Shown piece after piece: positions 1 to 6,368 of a stretch of DNA of 11,329 nucleotides. The stretch is from an uncultured Acidimicrobiaceae bacterium (lineage in GTDB: Bacteria > Actinomycetota > Acidimicrobiia > Acidimicrobiales > Ilumatobacteraceae). Under the pieces are notes generated by a model. The model searched no databases, was not told the DNA's origin, and saw nothing but the letters and a program-made list of their open reading frames with translations. Made by a program: the position numbers and the translations under genes. Every line of letters starts with the position of its first letter. Positions within the stretch are counted from its first letter, which is position 1. The stretch covers positions 1 to 11,329 of the forward strand of contig CAIVDG010000301.1 of NCBI GenBank assembly GCA_903904615.1, written 5' to 3'.

Positions 1-1129
1 ACCGGTGCGCAGTAAGCCACAGCGCAATGCTTTTCATCGGTACACCGTTGATCGCCACTTGTGGCAAACAGTTGCAAATGCCAGCGCATTGGTAGATCGT
101 GTGTCGCGCCCCGACCTTCTTGTTCTTGGCGCTCTCTTCCACGATATTGGCAAGGGGTATCCGGGGGATCACACTGAAGTTGGCGTTGACATGTTTGCGG
201 TGATTGGTCAACGCATGGGTATGTCGTCTGCCGATCAATCAATTGTTTCGTCGCTTATTGAACATCACTTGTTGCTTGCCGACACCGCTACTCGGCGCGA
301 TCTTTCCGATGACGCAACTATTTCTATGGTGGCCGACAAACTCGGTTCAGTGGTAGTGCTCGATCTTCTGCATGCGCTTACCGAAGCAGACTCCTTGGCG
401 ACAGGCCCATCTGCGTGGAGCGAGTGGAAAGCAGAACTCATCACTCTTCTCGTCGACAGAGTGAGTCATGTTCTTGGTGGAGGCGATGTCGCTGAAGTGA
501 TGTGGCGACTGTTCCCCGATGCAGCTGTTCTTGAATTGATGGCCGCAGGAGACGTTGCTGTTCGCACTCAACCAGATCGTGTGACGGTGGTTAGTCCAGA
601 CCGTCCCGGCACATTCAGCAAAGTGGCGGGAGTACTGGCTTTGAGCGGGCTCGATGTCTTGGGTGCCGAAGCGCATTCAGATGAACAAGGAATGGCGGCA
701 TCAGAATTTCGAGTAACGAGTCCGCATGGAGACATTGATTGGACTCCCATAGTTGCAAACTTGAATTTGGCTCTAACGGGTCGACTTGCACTTGAGTCAC
801 GTCTTGCCGACCGTGCGGCTACGGCACGACCTCGTCGAGCTCAGTCCGCTATTGCACCTGCTGAACCAAGTGTTCGTTTTGATGACGCTGCATCGTCCAA
901 TGCCACGTTCCTTGAAGTTCGCGCCCCAGACACCGTGGGCGTTCTGCATCGCATCACAAAAGCAATTGCCGACCTGGGTCTCGACATTCGACACGCACGT
1001 GTTCTCACGCTCGGAAATGAAGTAGTGGATGCCTTCTATGTCCGTGAATCTGGCGGCGGTCGCATTTCCGATGATGTGTATAAGAAGGAAATCTCACGAG
1101 CCATCTTGTTTGCTGTCACTGACAAGTAG
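1..1129 (+). CDS. glnD: GlnD, PII uridylyltransferase/uridylyl-removing enzyme, C-terminal part (5' end outside window)
   Basis: This is the C-terminal part of the bifunctional enzyme that uridylylates and de-uridylylates (or acts as adenylyl equivalent on) the PII nitrogen-signalling protein. The frame is open through base 2, so the GTG at 5 is internal and the gene is cut by the window edge; the nucleotidyltransferase domain lies upstream. Numbering from base 5, the HD hydrolase domain is residues about 1-150. It starts with the family signature KPQRNAFHRYTVDRH and carries the metal-binding His46-Asp47 in FHDIGKG. Two ACT domains follow, about 192-262 (VSPDRPGTF) and 302-370 (APDTVGVLHRI). 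They normally bind glutamine and switch the enzyme between activities. A spacer of about 35 Ala/Arg-rich residues separates the two. The domain order matches the family. The NUDIX gene begins 41 bases downstream and seems to have its own promoter. Family assignment is firm; which nucleotide this organism transfers to PII cannot be read here. Confidence 0.95.
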   Translation, partial: PVRSKPQRNAFHRYTVDRHLWQTVANASALVDRVSRPDLLVLGALFHDIGKGYPGDHTEVGVDMFAVIGQRMGMSSADQSIVSSLIEHHLLLADTATRRDLSDDATISMVADKLGSVVVLDLLHALTEADSLATGPSAWSEWKAELITLLVDRVSHVLGGGDVAEVMWRLFPDAAVLELMAAGDVAVRTQPDRVTVVSPDRPGTFSKVAGVLALSGLDVLGAEAHSDEQGMAASEFRVTSPHGDIDWTPIVANLNLALTGRLALESRLADRAATARPRRAQSAIAPAEPSVRFDDAASSNATFLEVRAPDTVGVLHRITKAIADLGLDIRHARVLTLGNEVVDAFYVRESGGGRISDDVYKKEISRAILFAVTDK

Positions 1130-1157
1130 CGAGAAAGCGTCAACGAAGCGCGGGCAC

Positions 1158-1163
1158 TAGGGT
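1158..1163 (+). promoter_or_regulatory. -10 element of a probable leaderless promoter for the NUDIX gene
   Basis: TAGGGT fits the actinobacterial TANNNT -10 consensus. Seven bases separate it from the GTG at 1171, so transcription would start at or within a base or two of the start codon. There is no Shine-Dalgarno sequence in the 41-base gap, which agrees with a leaderless transcript. No convincing -35 is visible. Confidence 0.45.
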
Positions 1164-1170
1164 TCTCCTC

Positions 1171-1878
1171 GTGAGCGATGCACAACCACAGGACTTCACC
1201 AGAGACCTCATTCGATGGAGTGAGACACTTGCAGCTATTGCAAGAACCGGTATGGGATTCACCCTCAGTCTCTATGAACGTGAACGGTACGAAGAAGTGT
1301 TGAAGGTTGCAGCAGATATTAAGACTGCTGCAGACGATGCGTTGGAGATTCGCCGCGAACAAGATCACTTTGTTCAAGAATGGATGGATTCTGTTGGTGA
1401 AGGCGTCCCGGGTTATGTGACCCCCAAAGTTGCTGTTGGTGCAATTGTGGGAAATGACGAAGGAAAGATCCTTCTTGTCAAGCGCAAAGAAAGTGGCGTG
1501 TGGTTGTATCCCACTGGGTGGGCAGATGTTGGCTATTCACCGTCTGAAGTGGCCATGAAAGAAGTAGAAGAAGAAACAGGAATCATCGCTGAACCACTGC
1601 AATTACTTGGAGTCGTTGACGGAATGCGAATGGGTTTCTCGCGGTTTGGCATGTACATGTTGCTTTTCCACATGCGCGCAACTGGTGGACAATTGAATCC
1701 ACATCCGTTGGAGACAGCAGATGTGGGTTGGTTTGGACCCGATGAATTGCCAACACCCACTGCGGGTGCGCAATGGTGGGGCGACATGGCGTTTGCAGCG
1801 ATCTCAGGAAATGTGAGCCCAGCAACATTCGATGCGCCACGCGTCGAGATGTGGCGTGGCGAGGGAACGAACCACTAA
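1171..1878 (+). CDS. NUDIX hydrolase with N-terminal helical domain (YjhB-like)
   Basis: A 235-residue pyrophosphohydrolase that would cleave a nucleoside diphosphate linked to another group; the exact substrate is unknown. Residues about 8-65 form the helical N-terminal domain found in one NUDIX subgroup (RWSETLAAIARTGMGF ... YERERYEEV). Residues about 84-215 form the NUDIX fold. The NUDIX box spans 116-138 (GWADVGYSPSEVAMKEVEEE followed by TGI), with metal ligands Glu131, Glu134 and Glu135 intact. The first box glutamate is Tyr122 and the usual Arg is Lys130. The same GWADVGxSP pattern is, as I recall, normal in this subgroup, so the enzyme is probably active. The GTG start is chosen because the N-terminal domain begins there and a -10 lies seven bases upstream. 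Its stop interlocks with that of the convergent PAC2 gene. Confidence 0.88.
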   Translation: MSDAQPQDFTRDLIRWSETLAAIARTGMGFTLSLYERERYEEVLKVAADIKTAADDALEIRREQDHFVQEWMDSVGEGVPGYVTPKVAVGAIVGNDEGKILLVKRKESGVWLYPTGWADVGYSPSEVAMKEVEEETGIIAEPLQLLGVVDGMRMGFSRFGMYMLLFHMRATGGQLNPHPLETADVGWFGPDELPTPTAGAQWWGDMAFAAISGNVSPATFDAPRVEMWRGEGTNH

Positions 1879-2786
1879 TTCGAGTCTTGGTCGCGCAAGA
1901 ACTGCTCGACTTCATCGACCAAAGTGTCGATGTTTTCTTCTGCATCATCGTCGGTGTCGTCGTCTGAGAAATCGAACTCCAGTTGGTTCGGATTGTCGAG
2001 ACCAAATGGATCGTCGCCCATTGTTTCTAAACGTTCAACGTATTCGCGAAGATCTTCGTCGTCTTCAATCATCTCTTCCACTTTGTGGTCGTACGCAACA
2101 ACTTGGTTGTGCAATACATGGAGAGGAGACGGAGTACCGATGATTTCGCAAGCCCGACTAATGAGTGCATTCGCAGCTTTAGGCGAAGGAATTTGCGATG
2201 CGATTGCAGGAACCGCCGCCCACAGAGATGCTGATGGGAGAGATGAGTGTGTGCAGGCGTCGTGAACCACGCTGATGATGCCGGTGGGGCCCTCGTAACG
2301 AGAACGTTGAAGGTCGAAGCGCTCGATGGTGTGGTCGTCGTTTGCTGTTCCCATGACCTGCACATCGGAACGGTGAGACACGTCGGCGAGTAAGGCGCCA
2401 AGAGTGAGAACCATAGATGCGTCGAATCGGGCAGCAACGCCGACTACCTGTTCGGTAAATAGTCGCCACTTCAAGCTCGGCTCTGGTCCAAGAACGAGGA
2501 TGACGTCGGAACCTGGAGTGCTGGCGTGCCACATGCTGACTTTGGGCCACACGATGCTTCGCGTGACTCCATCTTCTAGACGGACTGATGGGCGAATCGT
2601 TGCGAAGTCCGTGAACTCTTCAGGGTCGATATCGCAGAGGGGTTCGGCATTCCATGCGTCAATAAGAGTGCGCACTGCAGTGCTTGCCGCGTCAGCGGCA
2701 TCGTTCCAACCGCTGAAGGCAGCAATCATGGTGGGGCTTTGGAGTCGTGGACTCGACAACCAGCGGACATGATCTGAAGCCGTCAT
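1875..2786 (-). CDS. PAC2 family protein (proteasome assembly chaperone-like)
   Basis: A 303-residue member of the PAC2 family, widespread in actinobacteria and archaea and related in fold to eukaryotic proteasome assembly chaperones. Archaeal relatives include proteasome activators; the actinobacterial role is not settled. Family marks are FSGWNDA at 24-30, a GPEPSLKWRLF stretch at 100-110, and SLWAAVPAIASQIPSPKAA at 187-205. The C-terminal tail (about 238-285) is very acidic, with long Asp/Glu runs, and ends in the short conserved-looking segment VDEVEQFLRDQ typical of actinobacterial members. The ATG at 2786 is preferred over a TTG nine bases further out because it begins cleanly and GGGAG lies two bases upstream. 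The gene is divergent from the GNAT gene and tail to tail with the NUDIX gene, so it stands alone as a transcription unit. Confidence 0.9.
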   Translation of the reverse strand: MTASDHVRWLSSPRLQSPTMIAAFSGWNDAADAASTAVRTLIDAWNAEPLCDIDPEEFTDFATIRPSVRLEDGVTRSIVWPKVSMWHASTPGSDVILVLGPEPSLKWRLFTEQVVGVAARFDASMVLTLGALLADVSHRSDVQVMGTANDDHTIERFDLQRSRYEGPTGIISVVHDACTHSSLPSASLWAAVPAIASQIPSPKAANALISRACEIIGTPSPLHVLHNQVVAYDHKVEEMIEDDEDLREYVERLETMGDDPFGLDNPNQLEFDFSDDDTDDDAEENIDTLVDEVEQFLRDQDSN

Positions 2787-2795
2787 TACTCCCAA

Positions 2796-2801
2796 AACCT
2801 A
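2796..2801 (-). promoter_or_regulatory. Candidate -10 element for the PAC2 gene
   Basis: On the minus strand this reads TAGGTT, a TANNNT match, nine bases before the ATG at 2786. It would give a leaderless or very short-leader transcript. It shares its TA step (2800-2801) with a plus-strand -10 candidate for the divergent GNAT gene. No clear -35 is visible. Confidence 0.35.
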
Positions 2802-2805
2802 CCGT
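2800..2805 (+). promoter_or_regulatory. Candidate -10 element for the GNAT gene
   Basis: TACCGT on the plus strand matches TANNNT. A start about seven bases later (near 2812) would leave a leader of about 25 bases containing the ribosome binding site AAGGTGG at 2826-2832, four bases before the ATG. It overlaps the minus-strand -10 of PAC2. Confidence 0.33.
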
Positions 2806-2836
2806 CTCTAGTGGCGTCGTGTGGCAAGGTGGAGGA

Positions 2837-3268
2837 ATGGCAGTAGTTGTGGAAAAAGCCGACGTAGTCACCGATGAATTGGTCTCAGCGTTTGAGACCC
2901 TGATTCCACAGTTGTCTTCATCAAATCCCGCCCCTAGCCGGGACGCACTGGCGGAAATCATTGGTTCTCCTACGAGTGTTCTTTTTGTGGCCCGAGTTGA
3001 CGGGAAAATCGTTGGCTCTCTCACGCTTGCAATTTTTCGCATTCCCACTGGCGTACGCGCGTGGATTGAAGATGTTGTTGTAGACGGTTCGGCACGTGGA
3101 CACGGAGTGGGCGAAGCGTTAAATTTGGCCGCTCTTCACGAAGCGAAGATACGCAATGCAGTCACGGTTGATCTCACCTCGCGACCATCCCGTGAAGCAG
3201 CGAATCGTTTGTATCAAAAACTGGGCTTCGCTCAACGCGACACCAACGTGTATCGGTATACGTTGTAG
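2837..3268 (+). CDS. GNAT family N-acetyltransferase
   Basis: A 143-residue protein of the Gcn5-related acetyltransferase superfamily, which moves an acetyl group from acetyl-CoA to an amine; the substrate is not evident. The acetyl-CoA pyrophosphate-binding motif A is clear at about 78-94: IEDVVVDGSARGHGVGEAL, with the RxxGxG core at Arg87-Gly92. Motif B is at 125-131 (LYQKLGF), followed by a typical C-terminal strand. The frame is open upstream to an ATG at 2747, but that start would lie inside the PAC2 coding region. The ATG at 2837 has AAGGTGG four bases upstream and begins a normal-length GNAT domain. An SRPBCC gene follows after about 50 bases. The single domain is of ordinary length. 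Confidence 0.87.
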   Translation: MAVVVEKADVVTDELVSAFETLIPQLSSSNPAPSRDALAEIIGSPTSVLFVARVDGKIVGSLTLAIFRIPTGVRAWIEDVVVDGSARGHGVGEALNLAALHEAKIRNAVTVDLTSRPSREAANRLYQKLGFAQRDTNVYRYTL

Positions 3269-3284
3269 CGGTATCGCTGTGGTC

Positions 3285-3294
3285 ACTGCGCAGT
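3285..3294. repeat. 10-bp perfect palindrome in the GNAT-SRPBCC gap
   Basis: ACTGCGCAGT is a loopless perfect palindrome in the 53-base gap, just after a smaller inverted repeat AGCG-GTAT-CGCT (3267-3278) that begins within the GNAT stop codon. The palindrome could be an operator half-site pair or chance; there is no T-run that would make either a terminator. Confidence 0.25.
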
Positions 3295-3321
3295 CGGCCA
3301 ATGTGCTGATTGACTAATGGA

Positions 3322-3771
3322 ATGACGAAACCGCTGATTATTAAGCACTGGGTTGCCTGTACACCTGCAGAGGCATGGCACGCATGGACAACTCCGGAGT
3401 TGTTTCATCAGTTCATTTCGCCCGAAGGCCTCTCCGTTCCTCTTGAGTCCGTGGTGATGGACCTTCACATTGGTGGATGTGTTGCATTCGACATGGTGTT
3501 TGACGACACGGGAGTTGTGAACGAAAACTCGGGAACCATCGAAGAAATGGAAGAACCCAATCTTTTCGTCTTCAGTGAGCCTGGGATGAACATTCGTTCC
3601 ACTCAGAAGTTCACGGATTCCGATGGTGGAACCTTGATCACCGTTATTCAAGAAGGCTTGCCAGAAGAAATAGTGGACAATCCAGAAGTGCTTGAAGCGT
3701 TTCGTTCTAGCTATAGAAAACTTGGTCGAGTTCTTGGAGTTGCCACAGAGAACCGCGACCCATCCCTGTAG
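3322..3771 (+). CDS. SRPBCC / AHSA1-like (activator of Hsp90 ATPase homologue) domain protein
   Basis: A 149-residue START/Bet v1-like protein of the AHSA1 group. These small helix-grip proteins hold hydrophobic ligands or act as cyclases or partner proteins; this one has no assignable ligand. Family marks are the N-terminal strand followed by TPAEAWHAWTTPELFHQF, where the AHSA1 group has its conserved xPEAVWxAWTxPExxxxW pattern, then a glycine turn (HIGGCVAFDM), the EEMEEPNLFVFS strand pair and the long C-terminal helix (EVLEAFRSSYRKLGRVL). The ATG at 3322 is used; an in-frame TTG at 3310 would add four residues and neither has a good ribosome binding site. It probably follows the GNAT gene in one transcript, though the gap contains inverted repeats. 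A DHA2 exporter gene converges on it 33 bases downstream. Confidence 0.82.
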   Translation: MTKPLIIKHWVACTPAEAWHAWTTPELFHQFISPEGLSVPLESVVMDLHIGGCVAFDMVFDDTGVVNENSGTIEEMEEPNLFVFSEPGMNIRSTQKFTDSDGGTLITVIQEGLPEEIVDNPEVLEAFRSSYRKLGRVLGVATENRDPSL

Positions 3772-3791
3772 TTCTGCGTCTACGCACGAAC
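3771..3791. terminator. Imperfect hairpin between convergent SRPBCC and MFS genes (weak terminator candidate)
   Basis: GTTC-TGCG-TCTA-CGCA-c-GAAC forms an eight-pair stem with one bulged C and a four-base loop, starting at the last base of the SRPBCC stop codon. It sits in the 33-base gap between convergent genes where a shared terminator would be expected, but no T-run follows on either strand. It is a candidate only. Confidence 0.3.
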
Positions 3792-3799
3792 TAAGCGGT

Positions 3800-3812
3800 A
3801 CGCGCTACGCGT
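3800..3812. repeat. Inverted repeat with the MFS stop codon in its loop
   Basis: ACGCG-CTA-CGCGT is a perfect five-base inverted repeat. The three-base loop CTA is, on the minus strand, the TAG stop codon of the exporter gene. It could fold in the exporter mRNA at its end. There is no T-run. Confidence 0.3.
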
Positions 3813-5334
3813 TTGACTTCTCTAGTGCGTCCGATAATCCGGCACGTTGCTTCAATGGAATCTCTGGCAGTACGAGTGCAAGGAAGAATCCAATGGCCAT
3901 AATGGCCACACAGCACCAGTAAATTCTGCTGACACCTAGAGCCACACTGTCAACAACGGCTTGTCGTGGAATGTCGGCAAGTTTCTGAATTTCTTCAGGT
4001 GAGCGAATGAGCGTTGATGCTTTGTCGGCTGCGATTCCGGTTCGAGCAGGAATTTCACTTCGAATGGTGGAATTCAAAATTGTGCCGAAAATTGCAAGGC
4101 CAAGTGAACCGCCTAATGAACGGAAGAACATGACAGTTGCTGTGGCAACACCAAGATCCTGAAACTCCACTCCGTTCTGGCTGGCAATTGATGTCGATGA
4201 GAAAATAGATGCCGATCCGAATCCCATGACAATCATCGGAAGAATCAGAATCCAATATTGGGTGGAGCCGTTGATCTGTGTGAGTGCAAGCATGCCGACA
4301 CCAGCGACAAAGGTTCCGATGATGGGGAATGGCTTGTAGCGACCCGTCTTTGAGATAAGACGGCCAACTCCGAATGTGGCCGCGGTAACACCAACCATCT
4401 GTGGGAGAGAGCGCAGCCCAGATTCGGTGGGTGAAAGAAACTGTGAATCTTGAAAGAACAGCGTGAGGAAGGAACCGGAACCGTAGACAACTGTGCCGGC
4501 GCACATACCGAGCATGGCGCTACGGAAGACAACTTTGTTTGAAAACAGCTTCAACGGGATCATTGGCTCTGGAGCTTTGCTTTCAACGAAGACAAACGCG
4601 ATAAGTCCAAGGATGGATACACCGAAAAGTGCAAGAACATGTGTGTCGGTCCAGCCAGTACGACCTTCTTCAAGACCCACCATGAAGCTTCCGACGGTGA
4701 GTGACAAAAGTGCAGCACCTACATAATCAAGTTTGGCTTCCTTCTTCTTGAAAGGAAGTTTCAACGCAAAGTGTGTGACAGTGCCAACAATCAAGATGAA
4801 CGGAACATTGATCCAGAAAATCCACTTCCACGAGTAGTTGTCGATGATGAAGCCGCCAACGAGTGGACCGAGTAGCGCCGACCCAACGAATGCCAAAGTG
4901 AAATAGCCGATGTATCGACCTCTGTCACGCGGGGGAATGATGTCGCCAATGACGGCGAAGCTCAATGCCTGAATTCCGCCACCACCAAGACCCTGGAATG
5001 CACGAGCCGCAATGAGCTGCCCCATGGAGTTAGCGGCACCGCATAAGAAAGAACCCACCAAGAAGACAAACATGGTGATCTGGAAGATTCGTCGACGGCC
5101 GTAGAGGTCTGACAACTTGCCGAGAAGTGGGGTGGCTATGGCGGAAGTGACAATGTACGAAGTTCCGACCCACGCAAAACTTTCAAACGAATTGAAGTCA
5201 CCAACAATTTTGGGAAGCGCGGTGGCGATGATGGAAGTTTCCAGGTTGGCCAGCATGGTGGCAGTGGCTAAAGCCCCCAACACCGCTACGAGTCGTGCCT
5301 GCGTAAAGCCTGGAACCGACGATTCTTTCCCCAT
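3805..5334 (-). CDS. MFS transporter, DHA2 family (EmrB/QacA-like drug:H+ antiporter)
   Basis: A 509-residue inner-membrane protein with the layout of the 14-helix DHA2 drug:proton antiporters. Visible motifs, counted from the chosen ATG: the helix-1 motif LETSIIATALPKI (31-43, with Glu where Asp is commonest), motif A GKLSDLYGRRR (72-82), motif B RAFQGLGGGG (111-120) and the antiporter motif C GSALLGPLVGG (151-161), followed by WKWIFWINVP. A long extracytoplasmic segment precedes the last helix (about 440-475), as expected. The ATG at 5334 is chosen because a -10 TACGGT lies six bases upstream. An ATG at 5370 would add 12 residues and lacks a ribosome binding site. It is divergent from the ABM-tag-nitroreductase group and convergent with the SRPBCC gene. 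It probably exports lipophilic drugs or toxic metabolites; the substrate is not readable. Confidence 0.92.
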   Translation of the reverse strand: MGKESSVPGFTQARLVAVLGALATATMLANLETSIIATALPKIVGDFNSFESFAWVGTSYIVTSAIATPLLGKLSDLYGRRRIFQITMFVFLVGSFLCGAANSMGQLIAARAFQGLGGGGIQALSFAVIGDIIPPRDRGRYIGYFTLAFVGSALLGPLVGGFIIDNYSWKWIFWINVPFILIVGTVTHFALKLPFKKKEAKLDYVGAALLSLTVGSFMVGLEEGRTGWTDTHVLALFGVSILGLIAFVFVESKAPEPMIPLKLFSNKVVFRSAMLGMCAGTVVYGSGSFLTLFFQDSQFLSPTESGLRSLPQMVGVTAATFGVGRLISKTGRYKPFPIIGTFVAGVGMLALTQINGSTQYWILILPMIVMGFGSASIFSSTSIASQNGVEFQDLGVATATVMFFRSLGGSLGLAIFGTILNSTIRSEIPARTGIAADKASTLIRSPEEIQKLADIPRQAVVDSVALGVSRIYWCCVAIMAIGFFLALVLPEIPLKQRAGLSDALEKSNA

Positions 5335-5340
5335 GAGGTC

Positions 5341-5346
5341 ACCGTA
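5341..5346 (-). promoter_or_regulatory. -10 element of a probable leaderless promoter for the MFS gene
   Basis: The minus strand reads TACGGT, six bases before the ATG at 5334, the spacing expected when the mRNA starts at the A of the start codon. A GGGAGGAG run lies just upstream but 12 bases from the ATG, too far for a good ribosome binding site. A second TANNNT match (TAGTTT, 5392-5387 on the minus strand) could instead serve the longer start at 5370. Confidence 0.4.
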
Positions 5347-5396
5347 CTCCTCCCAAAAGGGGTAGGGCATAGGTGGAAGGGGTGAGAAACTAGGGA

Positions 5397-5729
5397 ATGG
5401 CCGGTTCTGCAACGCATATCGTCACTGTTTTTCGGAATCGCTTACGTGATGGAGCCGAAAAGGCGTACGACGAACTCTCTCCGCACATTTCAGAATTAGC
5501 TCAGACCATGGACGGATTTATTGATGCAAAAACATTTGTGGCGGCTGATGGCGAGCGGGTCACCGTCGTTACGTTTGAAAATCAGCAGACACACAATGCG
5601 TGGCGAGATCATCCAGAACATCAAGCAGCTCAACAGCGCGGCATTAATGAGTTCTACGAAACATATTCAATCCAGGTGGGAACGGTGACGTATTCCCACT
5701 CCTTTATCTCACCCGGTGCATCGCAATGA
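5397..5729 (+). CDS. Antibiotic biosynthesis monooxygenase (ABM) domain protein
   Basis: A 110-residue single-domain protein of the ABM family, dimeric ferredoxin-like folds that include cofactor-free quinol/anthrone monooxygenases and heme-degrading enzymes. The sequence shows the N-terminal strand HIVTVFRNRLR, the helix YDELSPHISELAQTMDGFI, the TVVTFEN strand and the WRDHPEHQAAQQRG helix containing the His-rich HPEH turn typical of this family. The remaining 15 residues form a final strand and tail. Substrate cannot be named; a quinone-detoxifying or redox role is common for such proteins. The ATG at 5397 lies 62 bases from the divergent exporter start and has no close ribosome binding site (AAGGGG ends 13 bases upstream). 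Its stop overlaps the tag start by four bases (ATGA), implying translational coupling. Confidence 0.85.
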   Translation: MAGSATHIVTVFRNRLRDGAEKAYDELSPHISELAQTMDGFIDAKTFVAADGERVTVVTFENQQTHNAWRDHPEHQAAQQRGINEFYETYSIQVGTVTYSHSFISPGASQ

Positions 5730-6355
5730 CATCTGAGTGGTTGCGTCCGGTGAATGACTCGTCGTTTCGCTGCTGGTGGCCAGGCGATGATGTGCAGTAC
5801 CAGGAGTATCACGACACTGAATGGGGTCGACCTGTCCGTAACGACCAACGATTGTTCGAGAAAATGTGTCTTGAGGGATTTCAATCGGGTTTATCCTGGC
5901 TCACCATTCTGCGTAAGCGAGAGAACTTTCGTGCCGGCTTCGACAATTTTGATATCTCCACAGTTGCGAAGTATTCCGAGCGCGACGTCGACCGTCTTCT
6001 CGCTGATGCCGGAATAGTGCGTCATCGCGGAAAGATTGAAGCTGTCATCAATAACGCGGCGCGCGCACAAGAACTCATTCAGGAACTTGGATCACTGACT
6101 GAGTTCATTTGGTCCTATGCGCCAGACATGCCGTTCGGTCGTGATGGAGAATCGGCACATCCATCGGGTCTCGCCACTACTTCACCTTCCGCTATTCGTC
6201 TTTCGAAAGACTTGAAGAAGCGTGGATGGAAATTCGTTGGGCCAACCACCATGTATTCATTCATGCAGTCCATGGGTTTGGTGAATGACCATGTTGATGG
6301 ATGCTGGGTGCAAGAAGAGTGCGAACAGTTGCGTCGCAAACATTTGAATTCGTAA
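5726..6355 (+). CDS. tag: DNA-3-methyladenine glycosylase I
   Basis: A 209-residue base-excision repair enzyme that removes 3-methyladenine from alkylated DNA in the cytoplasm. All key features are present. The zinc-binding set known from E. coli Tag is matched by Cys16 (FRCWW), His29 (YHDTEWG), His189 and Cys193 (NDHVDGC). The catalytic-region glutamate corresponds to Glu50 in KMCLEGFQSGLSWLTILRKR. The helix-hairpin-helix region around 75-110 (GIVRHRGKIEAVINNA) and the C-terminal RGWKFVGPTTMYSFMQ segment are also family hallmarks. Length is slightly above the E. coli protein because of a short N-terminal extension and tail. The start overlaps the ABM stop (ATGA), so the two are translated together. 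Tandem TAA TAA stops close the gene at 6353-6358. Confidence 0.96.
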   Translation: MTSEWLRPVNDSSFRCWWPGDDVQYQEYHDTEWGRPVRNDQRLFEKMCLEGFQSGLSWLTILRKRENFRAGFDNFDISTVAKYSERDVDRLLADAGIVRHRGKIEAVINNAARAQELIQELGSLTEFIWSYAPDMPFGRDGESAHPSGLATTSPSAIRLSKDLKKRGWKFVGPTTMYSFMQSMGLVNDHVDGCWVQEECEQLRRKHLNS

Positions 6356-6361
6356 TAACCT
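6356..6361 (+). promoter_or_regulatory. -10 element of a probable leaderless promoter for the nitroreductase gene
   Basis: TAACCT matches TANNNT and is followed by exactly seven bases and the ATG at 6369, the same geometry as at the NUDIX gene. It begins with the second of the two TAA triplets after tag. No ribosome binding site is visible. The gene could also be read from the upstream operon. Confidence 0.42.
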
Positions 6362-6368
6362 CACTTAC

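Noticed and set aside
2747..2836. A longer GNAT start at the ATG at 2747
   Set aside because: It overlaps the first codons of the divergent PAC2 gene and adds 30 residues without homology, while the ATG at 2837 has a ribosome binding site.
5335..5412. A longer exporter form from a TTG at 5412 or the ATG at 5370
   Set aside because: The TTG lies within the ABM coding region; the extra residues are Pro/Phe-rich and precede an already complete first helix. The 5370 ATG remains a possible alternative.
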